The notes below the pieces were generated by a model, which saw nothing but the letters and a program-made list of their open reading frames with translations, did no database searches and was not told the DNA's origin. The position numbers were made by a program, and so were the translations under genes. This document shows, piece after piece, positions 22,702 through 31,237 of a stretch of DNA of 64,000 bases; position 1 is the stretch's first letter; every line of letters begins with the position of its first letter. This DNA is from Fibrobacter succinogenes (GTDB lineage Bacteria; Fibrobacterota; Fibrobacteria; Fibrobacterales; Fibrobacteraceae): positions 49,632 to 113,631 of the forward strand of contig CADAWC010000005.1 in the NCBI GenBank assembly GCA_902791475.1, given 5' to 3'.

Positions 22702-24639
22702 ATGAAAATTGCCAAACTATTAAACAAGCTTAAAACTCTTCCGCGTGCGTACAAGATTTACATTGCAATTCTTGTAGCCGTCGAATTTGTATTGTTCTTG
22801 TTGCGTCCCAACACACCTGGGCTTTACGTTCAGATTCCGCAGTTGTTGCCCATCATTGCCGCCCTCCCGTTTCTGTTTTTCAAAAACGCCCGCCGTCCGT
22901 TTGCACGTTTCATGAACACGTACGGCATCATCGTTTTTGCGTTCCTAGCCTTGGATTACATCACGCGCAGCCATGCCGGGCTATTCCAGATTATTACGAC
23001 ATTCTTCCCGATGATGCTTTACTGGTTCTCGCTTTTTGCTCGCTGGAATGTGAAGCTCTTTAAGCAGAAAGACGCCCGCATCGCACTTGCACTCGCCACG
23101 ATTTCCTGGGGATTTGCCGCATTCGCATTCCCACCGCTACCGCTTGGCCCTGCAATACTCATTTTACTTGTGCCGTGGTTCATCATGCTCAACAGGTACA
23201 ATCGCGAAACCGCAGTCTTTGCGACATTCTGGGCAAGCATGGTCTACAATGCCATCAATTACTATTGGATCCACAATGTGATGAACGTGGAAACGGCCCC
23301 CTCGGGCCTTATTTTCCTTGGGCTCATCCTCCTCATCGCCTACTTGAGCCTGTTCAACATTCTCGCGGCCTTCGCCTACAGCACCGCCAAGAATCTAAAA
23401 ATCAAGGGCAAGGCATATCTACTAATCCTGTTCCCCGTTTTTTACGCCTCCATCGAAGTTCATCGCACTACAGGCGACTTCGCCTTTCCATGGAGCCACC
23501 TCGGTTACACCTTCGGCAATCACATCGAACTGATCCAAGCGCTTTCCATCATCGGCATATTTGGCTACACGATTCTAATCATTGCATCGAACCAGGTTGT
23601 CGCTTATGCCTTTTTGCAAAAAGGCCGTAAGAAACTCGCACTTTTCGCGGTTCCGTTTGTCATTTTCCTTGCGCTCCTGATACACGGCAGTTGCGTACTT
23701 TCATCACCAGAAGCAGCCCCGTACTACAACGCAAACGCTCCAGAAAATCCTTCTATCGCGATGGTGCAGCCAAGCATTGCACAAGGCGCCAAGTGGAGCA
23801 AAGCCCGCTTTGATTCCATCATCACCAAGACGTTCAGCATGGCGATGGACAGCACTCCCAATGGAGCTAATCTGATACTCCTTGCAGAAACGGCCATCCC
23901 GGACCACCTCCGCAGGCAGCCGCTGGTCATTCGACGTTTGCACGAAATGGCAGACAGTAAGAATGCGAGTATCCTTACCGGAGCGTTAGACTACAAACGA
24001 GTTTCTACCGACATCAACAATCCCCGCCGTTTCGACATCTACAATGCGGCATTCCTCTTTACTCCTAACGACCCTTATTTTCCAAAGCGCTATATCAAAA
24101 AGCACCTTGTGCCTTTTAGCGAGCGCATTCCCTTCGACGACGTGTTCCCCATCTTGAACTACGTGGACCTCGGTGAAGGAGACTTTGTCCCCGGAAAAGA
24201 AACGCCCGTTTATGGTCCGTACAACTGGACCCCATACATTTGCTACGACGCTATTTTCGGAGATCTAATCCGTGAAGCAATTCAGGCTGGTTCCCGCCTA
24301 ATGGTAAACATCACCAACGACGGTTGGTTCGGACGGAGCACCGCCCCCTTCCAGCACCTGAACATCGTACGCCACTTGGCCGTGACTTACGGCTACCCAG
24401 TTGCACGCCTTGCGAATAGCGGGGTTTCGGCATTCATCGACCAGTATGGGCACTACGACCAAAACACGGACATTTTTGAAACGCGTGTCATCCAAAGAAA
24501 AATGCCCCTCAAGACGAGGAGCACCTTCTATACATCTATCGGTGAATTTGTCGAAAACGCATTGCTTTGGTTCTTTGCAATTTACCTTGTAGCGCTGTTT
24601 GTGATTGCAAAGCTCATTAATCGCGGCAAAGCCGCCTAA
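22702..24639 (+). CDS. lnt: Apolipoprotein N-acyltransferase
   Basis: 645 residues. The N-terminal half is polytopic (about eight membrane helices); the C-terminal half is a nitrilase-like periplasmic domain. The catalytic triad can be read as E396 (L-A-E-T-A-I-P), K466/467 (Y-I-K-K-H-L-V-P-F-S-E) and C514 (I-C-Y-D-A-I-F); the known enzymes have E-K-C in the same order. F-P-W-S-H-L-G-Y also matches the family's membrane motif. Lnt transfers a third acyl chain to the N-terminal cysteine of lipoproteins, of which this window has many. It is over 100 residues longer than E. coli Lnt because of an extra N-terminal membrane region. Confidence 0.94.
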   Translation: MKIAKLLNKLKTLPRAYKIYIAILVAVEFVLFLLRPNTPGLYVQIPQLLPIIAALPFLFFKNARRPFARFMNTYGIIVFAFLALDYITRSHAGLFQIITTFFPMMLYWFSLFARWNVKLFKQKDARIALALATISWGFAAFAFPPLPLGPAILILLVPWFIMLNRYNRETAVFATFWASMVYNAINYYWIHNVMNVETAPSGLIFLGLILLIAYLSLFNILAAFAYSTAKNLKIKGKAYLLILFPVFYASIEVHRTTGDFAFPWSHLGYTFGNHIELIQALSIIGIFGYTILIIASNQVVAYAFLQKGRKKLALFAVPFVIFLALLIHGSCVLSSPEAAPYYNANAPENPSIAMVQPSIAQGAKWSKARFDSIITKTFSMAMDSTPNGANLILLAETAIPDHLRRQPLVIRRLHEMADSKNASILTGALDYKRVSTDINNPRRFDIYNAAFLFTPNDPYFPKRYIKKHLVPFSERIPFDDVFPILNYVDLGEGDFVPGKETPVYGPYNWTPYICYDAIFGDLIREAIQAGSRLMVNITNDGWFGRSTAPFQHLNIVRHLAVTYGYPVARLANSGVSAFIDQYGHYDQNTDIFETRVIQRKMPLKTRSTFYTSIGEFVENALLWFFAIYLVALFVIAKLINRGKAA

Positions 24640-24676
24640 CTATTACTGTCTACTGCCTACTAACCACTGTCTACTT
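24640..24676. repeat. Short heptad array after lnt
   Basis: ACTGTCT, ACTGCCT, ACTAACC, ACTGTCT in 7-nt register (24646-24673), starting right after the lnt stop and ending at the stop of the next, convergent gene. Confidence 0.75.
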
Positions 24677-24678
24677 GC

Positions 24679-25317
24679 TCAAAGCAACAGCATCGGGGGC
24701 CAGTGGCCAGCCTTGGGGCGTTCCTTGAATTCCGCCTTAGGCAAGAATTCTTTGAGCTTCAAGGTCCATTCCGGCTGAACGGTCGCATCCAGTCGCCCAT
24801 AAAGCACCTGGATATTTTCACTGTTCGGAATTACAGATTCCACCTTATGCGAAGCCAAATACATCAATCCCTTAGCTAAAGACGGAGCGTCGTACTTCTT
24901 GGCTTCATCAAACCAGTCGTCCTGCCAATCGCCAAAATCTTCCTCGAACAGCTCCATAAAAGCCTTGAGCGCAGGCTCCGTAGTCGTTTCGAGCTGGTGA
25001 GCCATAAAGTGCAGGTTCGGCACAGTCCAGTTGCCTATTTCATCGCAAAAATCAGCGTACGGCGAAAGCAGAATCCACTTTTGCCCCTTTTGCGGACCCG
25101 ACGTAGAACACATAAGCGATAAGGCGCCCAGCCCCCATGCGACAACAGTAGAGGACTTTTTAAATTCCGGAATATCCTCTGGCTTTTCCAAAAATTCAGC
25201 CAACTGACTGTACTGCACATAGTTATGGGTCGCTGAAGGAGCTACGTCCATCAGATCATCTTCCCAAATACCAAGATTCGAGGCCCAGTCGGGCAACCAG
25301 ATCCATTTTTCGCTCAT
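24679..25317 (-). CDS. BioH-like alpha/beta hydrolase fold protein with Ser-to-Gly change
   Basis: 212 residues. The layout resembles pimeloyl-ACP methyl ester esterase BioH: a short N-terminus (W-I-W-L-P-D-W-A-S-N-L), the nucleophile-elbow region V-V-A-W-G-L-G-A-L-S-L, then V-L-Y-G-R-L-D-A-T-V-Q-P and K-A-G-H-W-P-P. The aspartate and histidine of the triad are therefore in place, but the serine of G-W-S-L-G is a glycine (codon GGG). The start at ATG 25317 has GAGG 7 nt upstream; a GTG four codons earlier is weaker. No bio genes are nearby. It is either a non-catalytic relative or a binding protein. Confidence 0.65.
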   Translation of the reverse strand: MSEKWIWLPDWASNLGIWEDDLMDVAPSATHNYVQYSQLAEFLEKPEDIPEFKKSSTVVAWGLGALSLMCSTSGPQKGQKWILLSPYADFCDEIGNWTVPNLHFMAHQLETTTEPALKAFMELFEEDFGDWQDDWFDEAKKYDAPSLAKGLMYLASHKVESVIPNSENIQVLYGRLDATVQPEWTLKLKEFLPKAEFKERPKAGHWPPMLLL

Positions 25318-25513
25318 ATTCAACCTCACTCATGTGAAGAGCCTACTAAACACACTCCAAACTACATAATTGCCAATAAATTTTCCATTACCAGCAAATC
25401 TTTTTAATAAACGTAGTCTTATTGATATATATATCCAAATTTCGCTTTGATAGCAACTCTTAAAAAAAGTATTTTACAAATCGTATTATTTGTTTACTTC
25501 TAAAGACAAAACA

Positions 25514-25534
25514 TTGTATATTATCTGTATACAA
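25514..25534. promoter_or_regulatory. Inverted repeat TTGTATA-N7-TATACAA upstream of 25568
   Basis: Perfect 7-bp arms (25514-25520 and 25528-25534) spaced by 7 nt, 34 nt before the ATG of the next gene. Position and size suit an operator; the regulator is unknown. Confidence 0.35.
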
Positions 25535-25567
25535 AATGTAGGAAACCTTTAAAGAGATATTTGTACT

Positions 25568-26629
25568 ATGAGACACTTGATTCCTTCTCTCTGCTTAGCC
25601 CTCTTCTTGGCCGAAACAGCCTGTTCTGCACCGAACGCCGTAAAACGTAATGATTCCGACGTACGCCAAAAGAACGCAGCAACACGCCAAAGAGCAGAAA
25701 GCGCCTACAACGAACTCGATGATTTCGGTACTGCAACAACCGCTAAAGCAGTAAATACTACGCCCACAGCATTCAATGCAAGCGCACCGGCACAGGCAGT
25801 TTCCAATAAAACGGCAGCAGCAACAGAAGCCGCCACGGAAACCTACGCCAACACGAGCGCCATCCAAGATATCGGGACCCCGGTCATTATGGTTTCTCCG
25901 ACACTGAGCATGAAGGACGGTGTACCAGATCTCTCCTCCGAAAGCCCTTACTCCCGTACAACGGCAGAAGCCATCAACGGCTACCTCACCAAAAAGAACT
26001 ACGAAGTCAAGTCCGTTAACGGTCAAGCCGAACTGAGCAGCATCCTCCAGATGCAAAACGACATCGCCAACACCGAAGACGACTTGTCCTACCTTGCAGG
26101 TATCGCTCTTGACGCAGACATCTACATCAAGTACGCTCCAGAAGTGACAAACGAAGAGGTTTCCGTCGAAGTATCCGCCTACGAAACCTCGACTGCACGA
26201 CTCCTCGGCTCGCAGTCCTCTGTCGTCCGTAACAACGGCCATACCTCCAAGATCAACATCAATTCTAATATCGGGGCTGCAGTCCGCAAGGCCATGCCTG
26301 GACTTGAACAGAAAATTCTCGGCTACTGGAAGATGGACCTCGCCAAGGGTACACAGTACAAGGTCGTCGTGAACATCAAGGGCGATTACTCCGACAGCCA
26401 GACCGAAGACTTGCATGACGCCATCATGAAAGGACTCAAGAGCAACTTCAGTTCTGTGAAAGTAAATGTCATGACGGCAAAGACTTTGGACTTCGTGATT
26501 TACGCTAATCCTTTAAAATACAGGGACTCTCAAGAAGTCTACTCGAAGATTAGACAGATTTTCAAGCCAATCGCCGAAACCAAGAAAAACAACATCACTC
26601 GTAAGCTGATTTTGATGGAGCTGAACTAG
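25568..26629 (+). CDS. Exported protein, DUF6175-like
   Basis: 353 residues. The first 20 residues are a signal peptide-like segment (MRHLIPSLCLALFLAETAC), with A-C giving a weak lipobox. An alanine/threonine-rich linker (about 30-95) leads to a domain starting G-T-P-V-I-M-V-S-P-T-L-S and continuing I-Q-D-I style repeats, K-N-Y-E-V-K-S-V-N-G, D-A-D-I-Y-I-K-Y-A-P-E-V. This layout of a 'P-x-I-M-V-x-P' strand followed by a test of oxidised/aggregated amyloid-like repeats resembles DUF6175 of Bacteroides, but I am not certain. The gene downstream starts 2 nt after its stop and carries an LPP20-like domain, so the two likely act together in the envelope. Confidence 0.55.
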   Translation: MRHLIPSLCLALFLAETACSAPNAVKRNDSDVRQKNAATRQRAESAYNELDDFGTATTAKAVNTTPTAFNASAPAQAVSNKTAAATEAATETYANTSAIQDIGTPVIMVSPTLSMKDGVPDLSSESPYSRTTAEAINGYLTKKNYEVKSVNGQAELSSILQMQNDIANTEDDLSYLAGIALDADIYIKYAPEVTNEEVSVEVSAYETSTARLLGSQSSVVRNNGHTSKININSNIGAAVRKAMPGLEQKILGYWKMDLAKGTQYKVVVNIKGDYSDSQTEDLHDAIMKGLKSNFSSVKVNVMTAKTLDFVIYANPLKYRDSQEVYSKIRQIFKPIAETKKNNITRKLILMELN

Positions 26630-26631
26630 TA

Positions 26632-27849
26632 ATGAATATTAAAAGCCTTATCCTTTGTGCATGTTTTGCGGTAGTTCCTTCTATAGCTGGGAAAATCGTT
26701 ACATACACAGCAACATCCACGGTCTCACAAGAAGATGCAAACAATTCTGCAATGGCCGGAGTTGCAAAGCAGATTAAGTCCCAAGTTAATGCGACACAGA
26801 CTCTTACCAAGTACGAAGACATCAACGACGGCAAAAGCGTTCTCGGCGAAACCTACAGATCCAAAAGTAATGTCAAGAGCAACGTCGTCCTCAAAGGCGT
26901 CACAGTTACTCCTATAAAAGTGGATAAAGGATTCAAGGCAACCGCAACTCTCGACATGGACGAATTCACGGCAAGCCTCCAGTTCCGTTTGAAGACTCTC
27001 CAACAAGAGATTGCACAACTCGAAAAATCTGCACGAAAAGCTATCGATACACGCGTTTACGTCAATGCGGCAAATGACTTGGAAAAAGCAGAAGACAAAG
27101 TGAATGAATACAACTTCTACTTGCTCCAGCTCGCCGACATCTATCCGCTCAACGATAGCCACCGCTTGCAGCATGGACTTCCAGAAATCGAGAAGATTCT
27201 CGAAGCAAGGCTTTCGAGCATTACAATTACAACGACCAAAGAACAGAATTTCGAATTGACTCGTGCAGAAATGCCGGCATGGAGCGTGATTGTCAAGGAT
27301 TCTATTGGACCACTGCCAAATTTCCCGCTCATCGCCCGCCAGAGCAAAACGCTCTCTGAACGCCGCACTCAAAAGAACGGAACGGTCACATTCAATCTCC
27401 GCAACGTGAATTTTGAAAAAGGTCCGTACGTGATTGTGGTGGAACCGAATCTTCCGCTCGAACTTTTGAAAAAGACCGGCCTGAGAAACGCTCTTGAAGT
27501 TCCGTACCGAGTACGTCAATCTCGTTGCTATGTCAAAATAGATTGCGACATGATTGCAAATGCCTGCAACGCTCTCGAAAATGCACTTTCGAAGAAGTCT
27601 ATTTTTGTGACGACAGATGAAGAATCTAGCGCTCCGGAACTCAGCGTAGAAATTGAAAACACCTTTAGAGGTCGTCTAGGCTTTATTTCTTCCTTCGACT
27701 TCACTATAGCAATCAAGGGTGACGGGATCAACTTCTTTACGACAGCAAAAGGTGTTGGCAAAAACGAAACCGCTGCAATCATCAGCGCTCTCAGGAAGAC
27801 AGACTTTTCTCCGCTCCAGAAGCAGCTGATGCCGATTTGCGGAAAGTAG
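26632..27849 (+). CDS. Exported LPP20-like protein
   Basis: 405 residues with a cleavable signal (MNIKSLILCACFAVVPSIAG). The N-terminal part (A-T-S-T-V-S-Q-E-D-A-N-N-S-A-M-A-G-V-A-K-Q-I) resembles the LPP20/FlgP-type domain, where alanine-rich helices are followed by strands with V-V-L-K-G-V-T-V. A coiled-coil-like helix lies at about 118-165. The C-terminal third is a mixed alpha/beta domain (C-Y-V-K-I-D-C-D). Such proteins sit near CsgG-like or surface-assembly machines; here the partner is the DUF6175-like gene directly upstream, 2 nt away. No enzyme motif is seen. Confidence 0.6.
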   Translation: MNIKSLILCACFAVVPSIAGKIVTYTATSTVSQEDANNSAMAGVAKQIKSQVNATQTLTKYEDINDGKSVLGETYRSKSNVKSNVVLKGVTVTPIKVDKGFKATATLDMDEFTASLQFRLKTLQQEIAQLEKSARKAIDTRVYVNAANDLEKAEDKVNEYNFYLLQLADIYPLNDSHRLQHGLPEIEKILEARLSSITITTTKEQNFELTRAEMPAWSVIVKDSIGPLPNFPLIARQSKTLSERRTQKNGTVTFNLRNVNFEKGPYVIVVEPNLPLELLKKTGLRNALEVPYRVRQSRCYVKIDCDMIANACNALENALSKKSIFVTTDEESSAPELSVEIENTFRGRLGFISSFDFTIAIKGDGINFFTTAKGVGKNETAAIISALRKTDFSPLQKQLMPICGK

Positions 27850-27883
27850 TCGGGATGATTCCAAACTAAAAATGTATCTTTAC

Positions 27884-27908
27884 AAAGCCGCTGTTTGGCG
27901 GCTTTTTT
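27884..27908 (+). terminator. Terminator abutting the start codon of the TPM gene
   Basis: Stem AAAGCCGC/GCGGCTTT (27884-27891 with 27898-27905), loop TGTTTG, T run to 27908; the ATG of the next gene is 2 nt later. A TATCTTTA box at 27875-27882 precedes it, so the hairpin would also be the 5' end of the next mRNA. Confidence 0.75.
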
Positions 27909-27910
27909 CT

Positions 27911-28711
27911 ATGCCAAAAAGAATTTTATCGATACTGTTCATTCTGTTGCTCGCCATCCCGGTTGCGGCAGGTTTTAAGGTGAACAAGGCGGGACTCCCC
28001 AAGCGCCCGCAAAATAGTTATGTGCTTGATGAAGACCGTTTGCTCACGAAGCAAGAAGTGCAGTTCATCAACGTACTTTCTGAAGAACTTTACAAAAAAG
28101 CAGGCTTTGGGCTTGCGGTAGCACTCATCCATGACATCGGCTATGCGGACTTTAGAGATTACGCCTTGAACATTGCCGAAAGCTGGGGCGTTGGCGGTAA
28201 ATCGAACGAAGGTGTCCTGATTTTTGCGGCGATGAAGCAGCACAAGCGCAGTGTCGAAGTCGGTTATGGCGCCGAAGGTTACTTGCCCGACGTACTCGTG
28301 GAACGGCTCCAGCAAAAGACAATTGTCCCTGCATTTAGGGTTGAAAAATACGGTCAAGGAGTCATAACGCTCGCTTGGGAAATTGCGCAAGTCGTCGCCA
28401 AGGAAAAAGGCATTACGCTTGAGGTCAACACCGACCAGCTTCCGCAAGAAGAAGAAAACAACCCGTTTGGGCTAGTACTCGTGATTTTCGTGATTCTGTT
28501 CTTGCTCGTTTCGAAAAACGGCGGCGGACGCGGAAACGGTTGCCTTTGGTTCCTGCTCGGAAACGCGCTCAGCAACAGCAGTCGCGGCCACCACCGCGGC
28601 GGTTTTGGCGGAGGCTTTGGAGGATTTGGCGGAGGCGGCTTTGGTGGCGGTTTCGGCGGTGGATTTGGTGGCGGCAGTTTTGGCGGTGGCGGCTCCGGCG
28701 GAAGCTGGTAA
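27911..28711 (+). CDS. TPM-domain protein with glycine-rich tail
   Basis: 266 residues from MPKRILSILFILLLAIPVAAG (signal peptide). The TPM (TPM_phosphatase, YgcG) domain follows: Y-V-L-D-E-D-R-L-L, L-S-E-E-L-Y-K-K-A-G-F-G-L-A-V-A-L, V-E-V-G-Y-G-A-E-G-Y-L-P-D. A single membrane helix (N-P-F-G-L-V-L-V-I-F-V-I-L-F-L-L-V) at about 185-205 is followed by an R/H-rich stretch and a long G-G-F-G-G-G tail. TPM proteins are thought to act in photosystem repair or as phosphatases; in other bacteria their job is unclear. The start is chosen after the terminator hairpin; a frame opening at 27872 reads through it. Confidence 0.8.
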   Translation: MPKRILSILFILLLAIPVAAGFKVNKAGLPKRPQNSYVLDEDRLLTKQEVQFINVLSEELYKKAGFGLAVALIHDIGYADFRDYALNIAESWGVGGKSNEGVLIFAAMKQHKRSVEVGYGAEGYLPDVLVERLQQKTIVPAFRVEKYGQGVITLAWEIAQVVAKEKGITLEVNTDQLPQEEENNPFGLVLVIFVILFLLVSKNGGGRGNGCLWFLLGNALSNSSRGHHRGGFGGGFGGFGGGGFGGGFGGGFGGGSFGGGGSGGSW

Positions 28712-28727
28712 TTTAGAGGTTCCCTTT

Positions 28728-29414
28728 ATGAAGAAGATTTTAAGCGTTGCAGAATTTCAGAATTCAGAATGGCCGAAGCTCTTTGAAGAAGCGCTCGGCG
28801 ACAATCTTGTTTCGGCGTTCATTCACGGCGATTGCCTTATGGAAGGGTTTTCTGCGCTGGAATCCCAGTGGACCGTCAGCTTTATTCTAAAGTCCAATTC
28901 CGTCGAAGACTTGCTCCCGCTGCAAAAGCTCACAGCCAAGGCAAAGCGTGAAAACATCGAATTCAACCATGTGTTTACCCGTTACGAAATCAAGACTTCG
29001 CAAGACGTGTTCCCGCTGGAATTTTTGCACATCAAGAGCAAGAACGTAACGCTTTGCGGCGAAACTCCGCTTGCAGATTTTAGCCCGAACCTCGCGGAAC
29101 TGCGCATCGAATGCGAACGCGAACTGCGCGGGTTGCTCGTGCATTTACGCCAATTTTTTCTTTACCTCAAGGAAGACCGCAATCCGCACGGGATTTACGT
29201 GCGCTCTGCAACGACACTCCTCCCCTTGCTTTACGGCGTCTATTACCTTTCGACCGGCAATTACCCCGAGAGTCACGAACAAGTTTACGAAATGTTCCCG
29301 GGCGTCCGCATTCCTAACATGACCAAGGACAAAAACGTGATTATATCAAACATCAACAAGCACATCGAAGCCGTGACTGCAATCGTCAATCAAGTCGATG
29401 CGATGAAAGTGTAG
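28728..29414 (+). CDS. Unknown protein, possible degenerate nucleotidyltransferase fold
   Basis: 228 residues, cytosolic. F-I-H-G-D-C-L-M-E-G-F-S-A-L-E-S-Q-W-T-V-S-F-I-L sits where nucleotidyltransferases have a G-S-x-A-x-G...D-x-D motif; here the metal-binding aspartates are not present, so activity is doubtful. The C-terminal half is helical (R-E-L-R-G-L-L-V-H-L-R-Q-F), as in kanamycin-nucleotidyltransferase-like proteins. AGAGG lies 8 nt before the ATG and the gap after the TPM gene is 16 nt, so the pair is co-transcribed. Family assignment is only by layout. Confidence 0.55.
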   Translation: MKKILSVAEFQNSEWPKLFEEALGDNLVSAFIHGDCLMEGFSALESQWTVSFILKSNSVEDLLPLQKLTAKAKRENIEFNHVFTRYEIKTSQDVFPLEFLHIKSKNVTLCGETPLADFSPNLAELRIECERELRGLLVHLRQFFLYLKEDRNPHGIYVRSATTLLPLLYGVYYLSTGNYPESHEQVYEMFPGVRIPNMTKDKNVIISNINKHIEAVTAIVNQVDAMKV

Positions 29415-29429
29415 AGATTCATTCAGATT

Positions 29430-30974
29430 TTATTTTTTTTCTAATTCCAGAATCGTCCTTAAAGTTCCTGTAGGACGAGATTTCCTAGACTGCTGAATTT
29501 TCAGGGAATCTTCTGGAATTTTCCATACTCTCATTATAGCAGGTCCCATTGGAGCAGAACGTCTTCTAGCATTCTTTAGCCCGCGATAATCATCGCTCGC
29601 AACTGTTTTGTCGAGAACAGATGTTTTAAAGCCATCTTTATAGGTTTCTTCCTCTTTCAATTCTCCATTTTCATTCCACACTTTCCAAACGCCAACAGGC
29701 ATGTCATCTTCATAATACTCTTCAGCCTTTAAACGTCCATTTTCGAACCACGTTTTTCTAACGCCGTTGAGTTTTCCTTCGTTATAATGTTCCTCCTCGG
29801 CGATTTTCCCATTTTCATGCCATTTTTTCCGAACGCCTTCTAAATTGCCGTCTTTATAATAAAACATGGCTTTCAATTTTCCATTTTTATACCATCTCTT
29901 CCATACGCCATGGGCTTTATCTGATACATAATTATCTTCCCATTGCATTTTCCCATTTTCATACCACCATTTCCAAGTTCCATAACGTTTACCATCTTTA
30001 TAAATGACCTTCGATTTCAGACGACCATTTATATACCATTCTGTCCAAGTTCCTTCGAACTCACCATTTTTATAGAATCGTTCATCTTTCAATTGTCCGT
30101 ATTCGGACCACGCTTTCCAAGGGCCATCATATTCTCCTAACTTATACGAAATTATCTCTTTCAACTTGCCGTCATGAAACCATTTTTTACTAACACCATC
30201 TTTTTTACCCGATACATAAAAAGATTCTTCCGCCAATTGTCCGTTCCAATACCAAGATTTCCAAGGTCCTTCTCGTTTATCAGACTTGTACATTCCATCG
30301 AGTTCCAAAAAACCATTTTCATACCATGCTTTCCACGCCCCTTCTTTTCGGCCTAATCTATAACCATGCTCACAAAGCTTTTGCCCATTATAATGCCAAA
30401 TTTTCAAGATGCCATCTATTTTCCCTGATTTATAAAACATTTCAGAATGCAATCGACCATTATCAAACCAACGTTTACTAGTTCCTTCTCGCACTCCGTT
30501 CTTATAATGTTCTTCTGATTCTATTTTTCCATTCGCATACCATTCTCTACTTACACTATCTCGAATAAAGTCATCATAGCAACCCGAAAGCCGATGACAA
30601 TTCTGAATCCAGTAATTATACATTTTACCTTTATAAAATTCTTCTCTCGACAATTGTCCATTGCTATGCCACCATCTCCAAACGCTATCCCGCATACCTT
30701 CATGATAAAAACCTTCAAAAGCAAGTTGTCCATTTTCGTGCCACGATTTCCACACACCATTCGGTTTGTCATTTTTATAAAAGCCCGTCTCTTTTACTTT
30801 TCCACCCCAATAATAAGAGATGTATTTGCCCTCTTTGACATTTTTACAATATGTTGTAATGGATTTAACCGTATTTTGATTGTAATATTCCTTGCGCTCT
30901 TCTTCGCCACAAGCGGCGAGAAGTAAAACGGAGGCCAAAAGCAGCGTGAATAAGACAACTTTTTTTAATTTCAT
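29430..30974 (-). CDS. Lipoprotein with about 16 MORN/YwqK-type repeats
   Basis: 514 residues. The signal MKLKKVVLFTLLLASVLLLAAC has lipobox L-A-A-C. From about residue 55 to 440 it is made of about 16 repeats of 24 residues with the pattern Y-K-x-G-x-x-x-G-x-W-K-x-W-x-E-N-G-x-L, the MORN_2/YwqK antitoxin-type repeat. Only the third is disturbed, by a cysteine-bearing insertion (N-C-H-R-L-S-G-C). MORN repeats form a long beta-hairpin ladder that binds proteins or membranes. The annotation 'YwqK antitoxin' seen for such repeats does not imply a toxin here: no partner toxin gene is adjacent. Surface display is likely. Confidence 0.85.
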   Translation of the reverse strand: MKLKKVVLFTLLLASVLLLAACGEEERKEYYNQNTVKSITTYCKNVKEGKYISYYWGGKVKETGFYKNDKPNGVWKSWHENGQLAFEGFYHEGMRDSVWRWWHSNGQLSREEFYKGKMYNYWIQNCHRLSGCYDDFIRDSVSREWYANGKIESEEHYKNGVREGTSKRWFDNGRLHSEMFYKSGKIDGILKIWHYNGQKLCEHGYRLGRKEGAWKAWYENGFLELDGMYKSDKREGPWKSWYWNGQLAEESFYVSGKKDGVSKKWFHDGKLKEIISYKLGEYDGPWKAWSEYGQLKDERFYKNGEFEGTWTEWYINGRLKSKVIYKDGKRYGTWKWWYENGKMQWEDNYVSDKAHGVWKRWYKNGKLKAMFYYKDGNLEGVRKKWHENGKIAEEEHYNEGKLNGVRKTWFENGRLKAEEYYEDDMPVGVWKVWNENGELKEEETYKDGFKTSVLDKTVASDDYRGLKNARRRSAPMGPAIMRVWKIPEDSLKIQQSRKSRPTGTLRTILELEKK

Positions 30975-31072
30975 AATCAGACTTGTTTATTGCAAATTAA
31001 GAACAATCTAGTAATATACAACATACGAAAAAAACTGATTATAAACAATCGGTTAAATTATCGTAAATAAAA

Positions 31073-31215
31073 GGAGATTCCCGGTTCCTTCGGCTATGCT
31101 CAGGACAGGCTCCGCCGGGAATGACATGTAAGGAGAGTGCAGCAAGAATGAGTATACTCATTCTTATTGCCGAGCCGCAGCAGTCAAGCCCCATTAGGGG
31201 AATGACATTTCTACA
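31073..31215. repeat. REP-like palindromic element
   Basis: AGGAGATTCCCGG (31072-31084) and CCGGGAATGACA (31113-31124) flank a loop with CTTCGGCTATGCTCAGGACA. A second fragment ends GGGGAATGACA at 31197-31207. The same GGAGAT...GGGAATGACA frame occurs at 35789, 45771, 49411 and 57762. Confidence 0.7.
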
Positions 31216-31237
31216 AATTTAACAAAAGCGCTAGTAA

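Noticed and set aside
28605..28727. N-terminal extension of the 28728 gene
   Set aside because: It is the shifted frame of the glycine-rich tail of the TPM gene (A/L/V repeats); AGAGG before 28728 marks the true start.
29430..30974. Toxin-antitoxin locus suggested by YwqK-type repeats
   Set aside because: No toxin-size gene lies next to it, and the protein is a long lipoprotein with many repeats.
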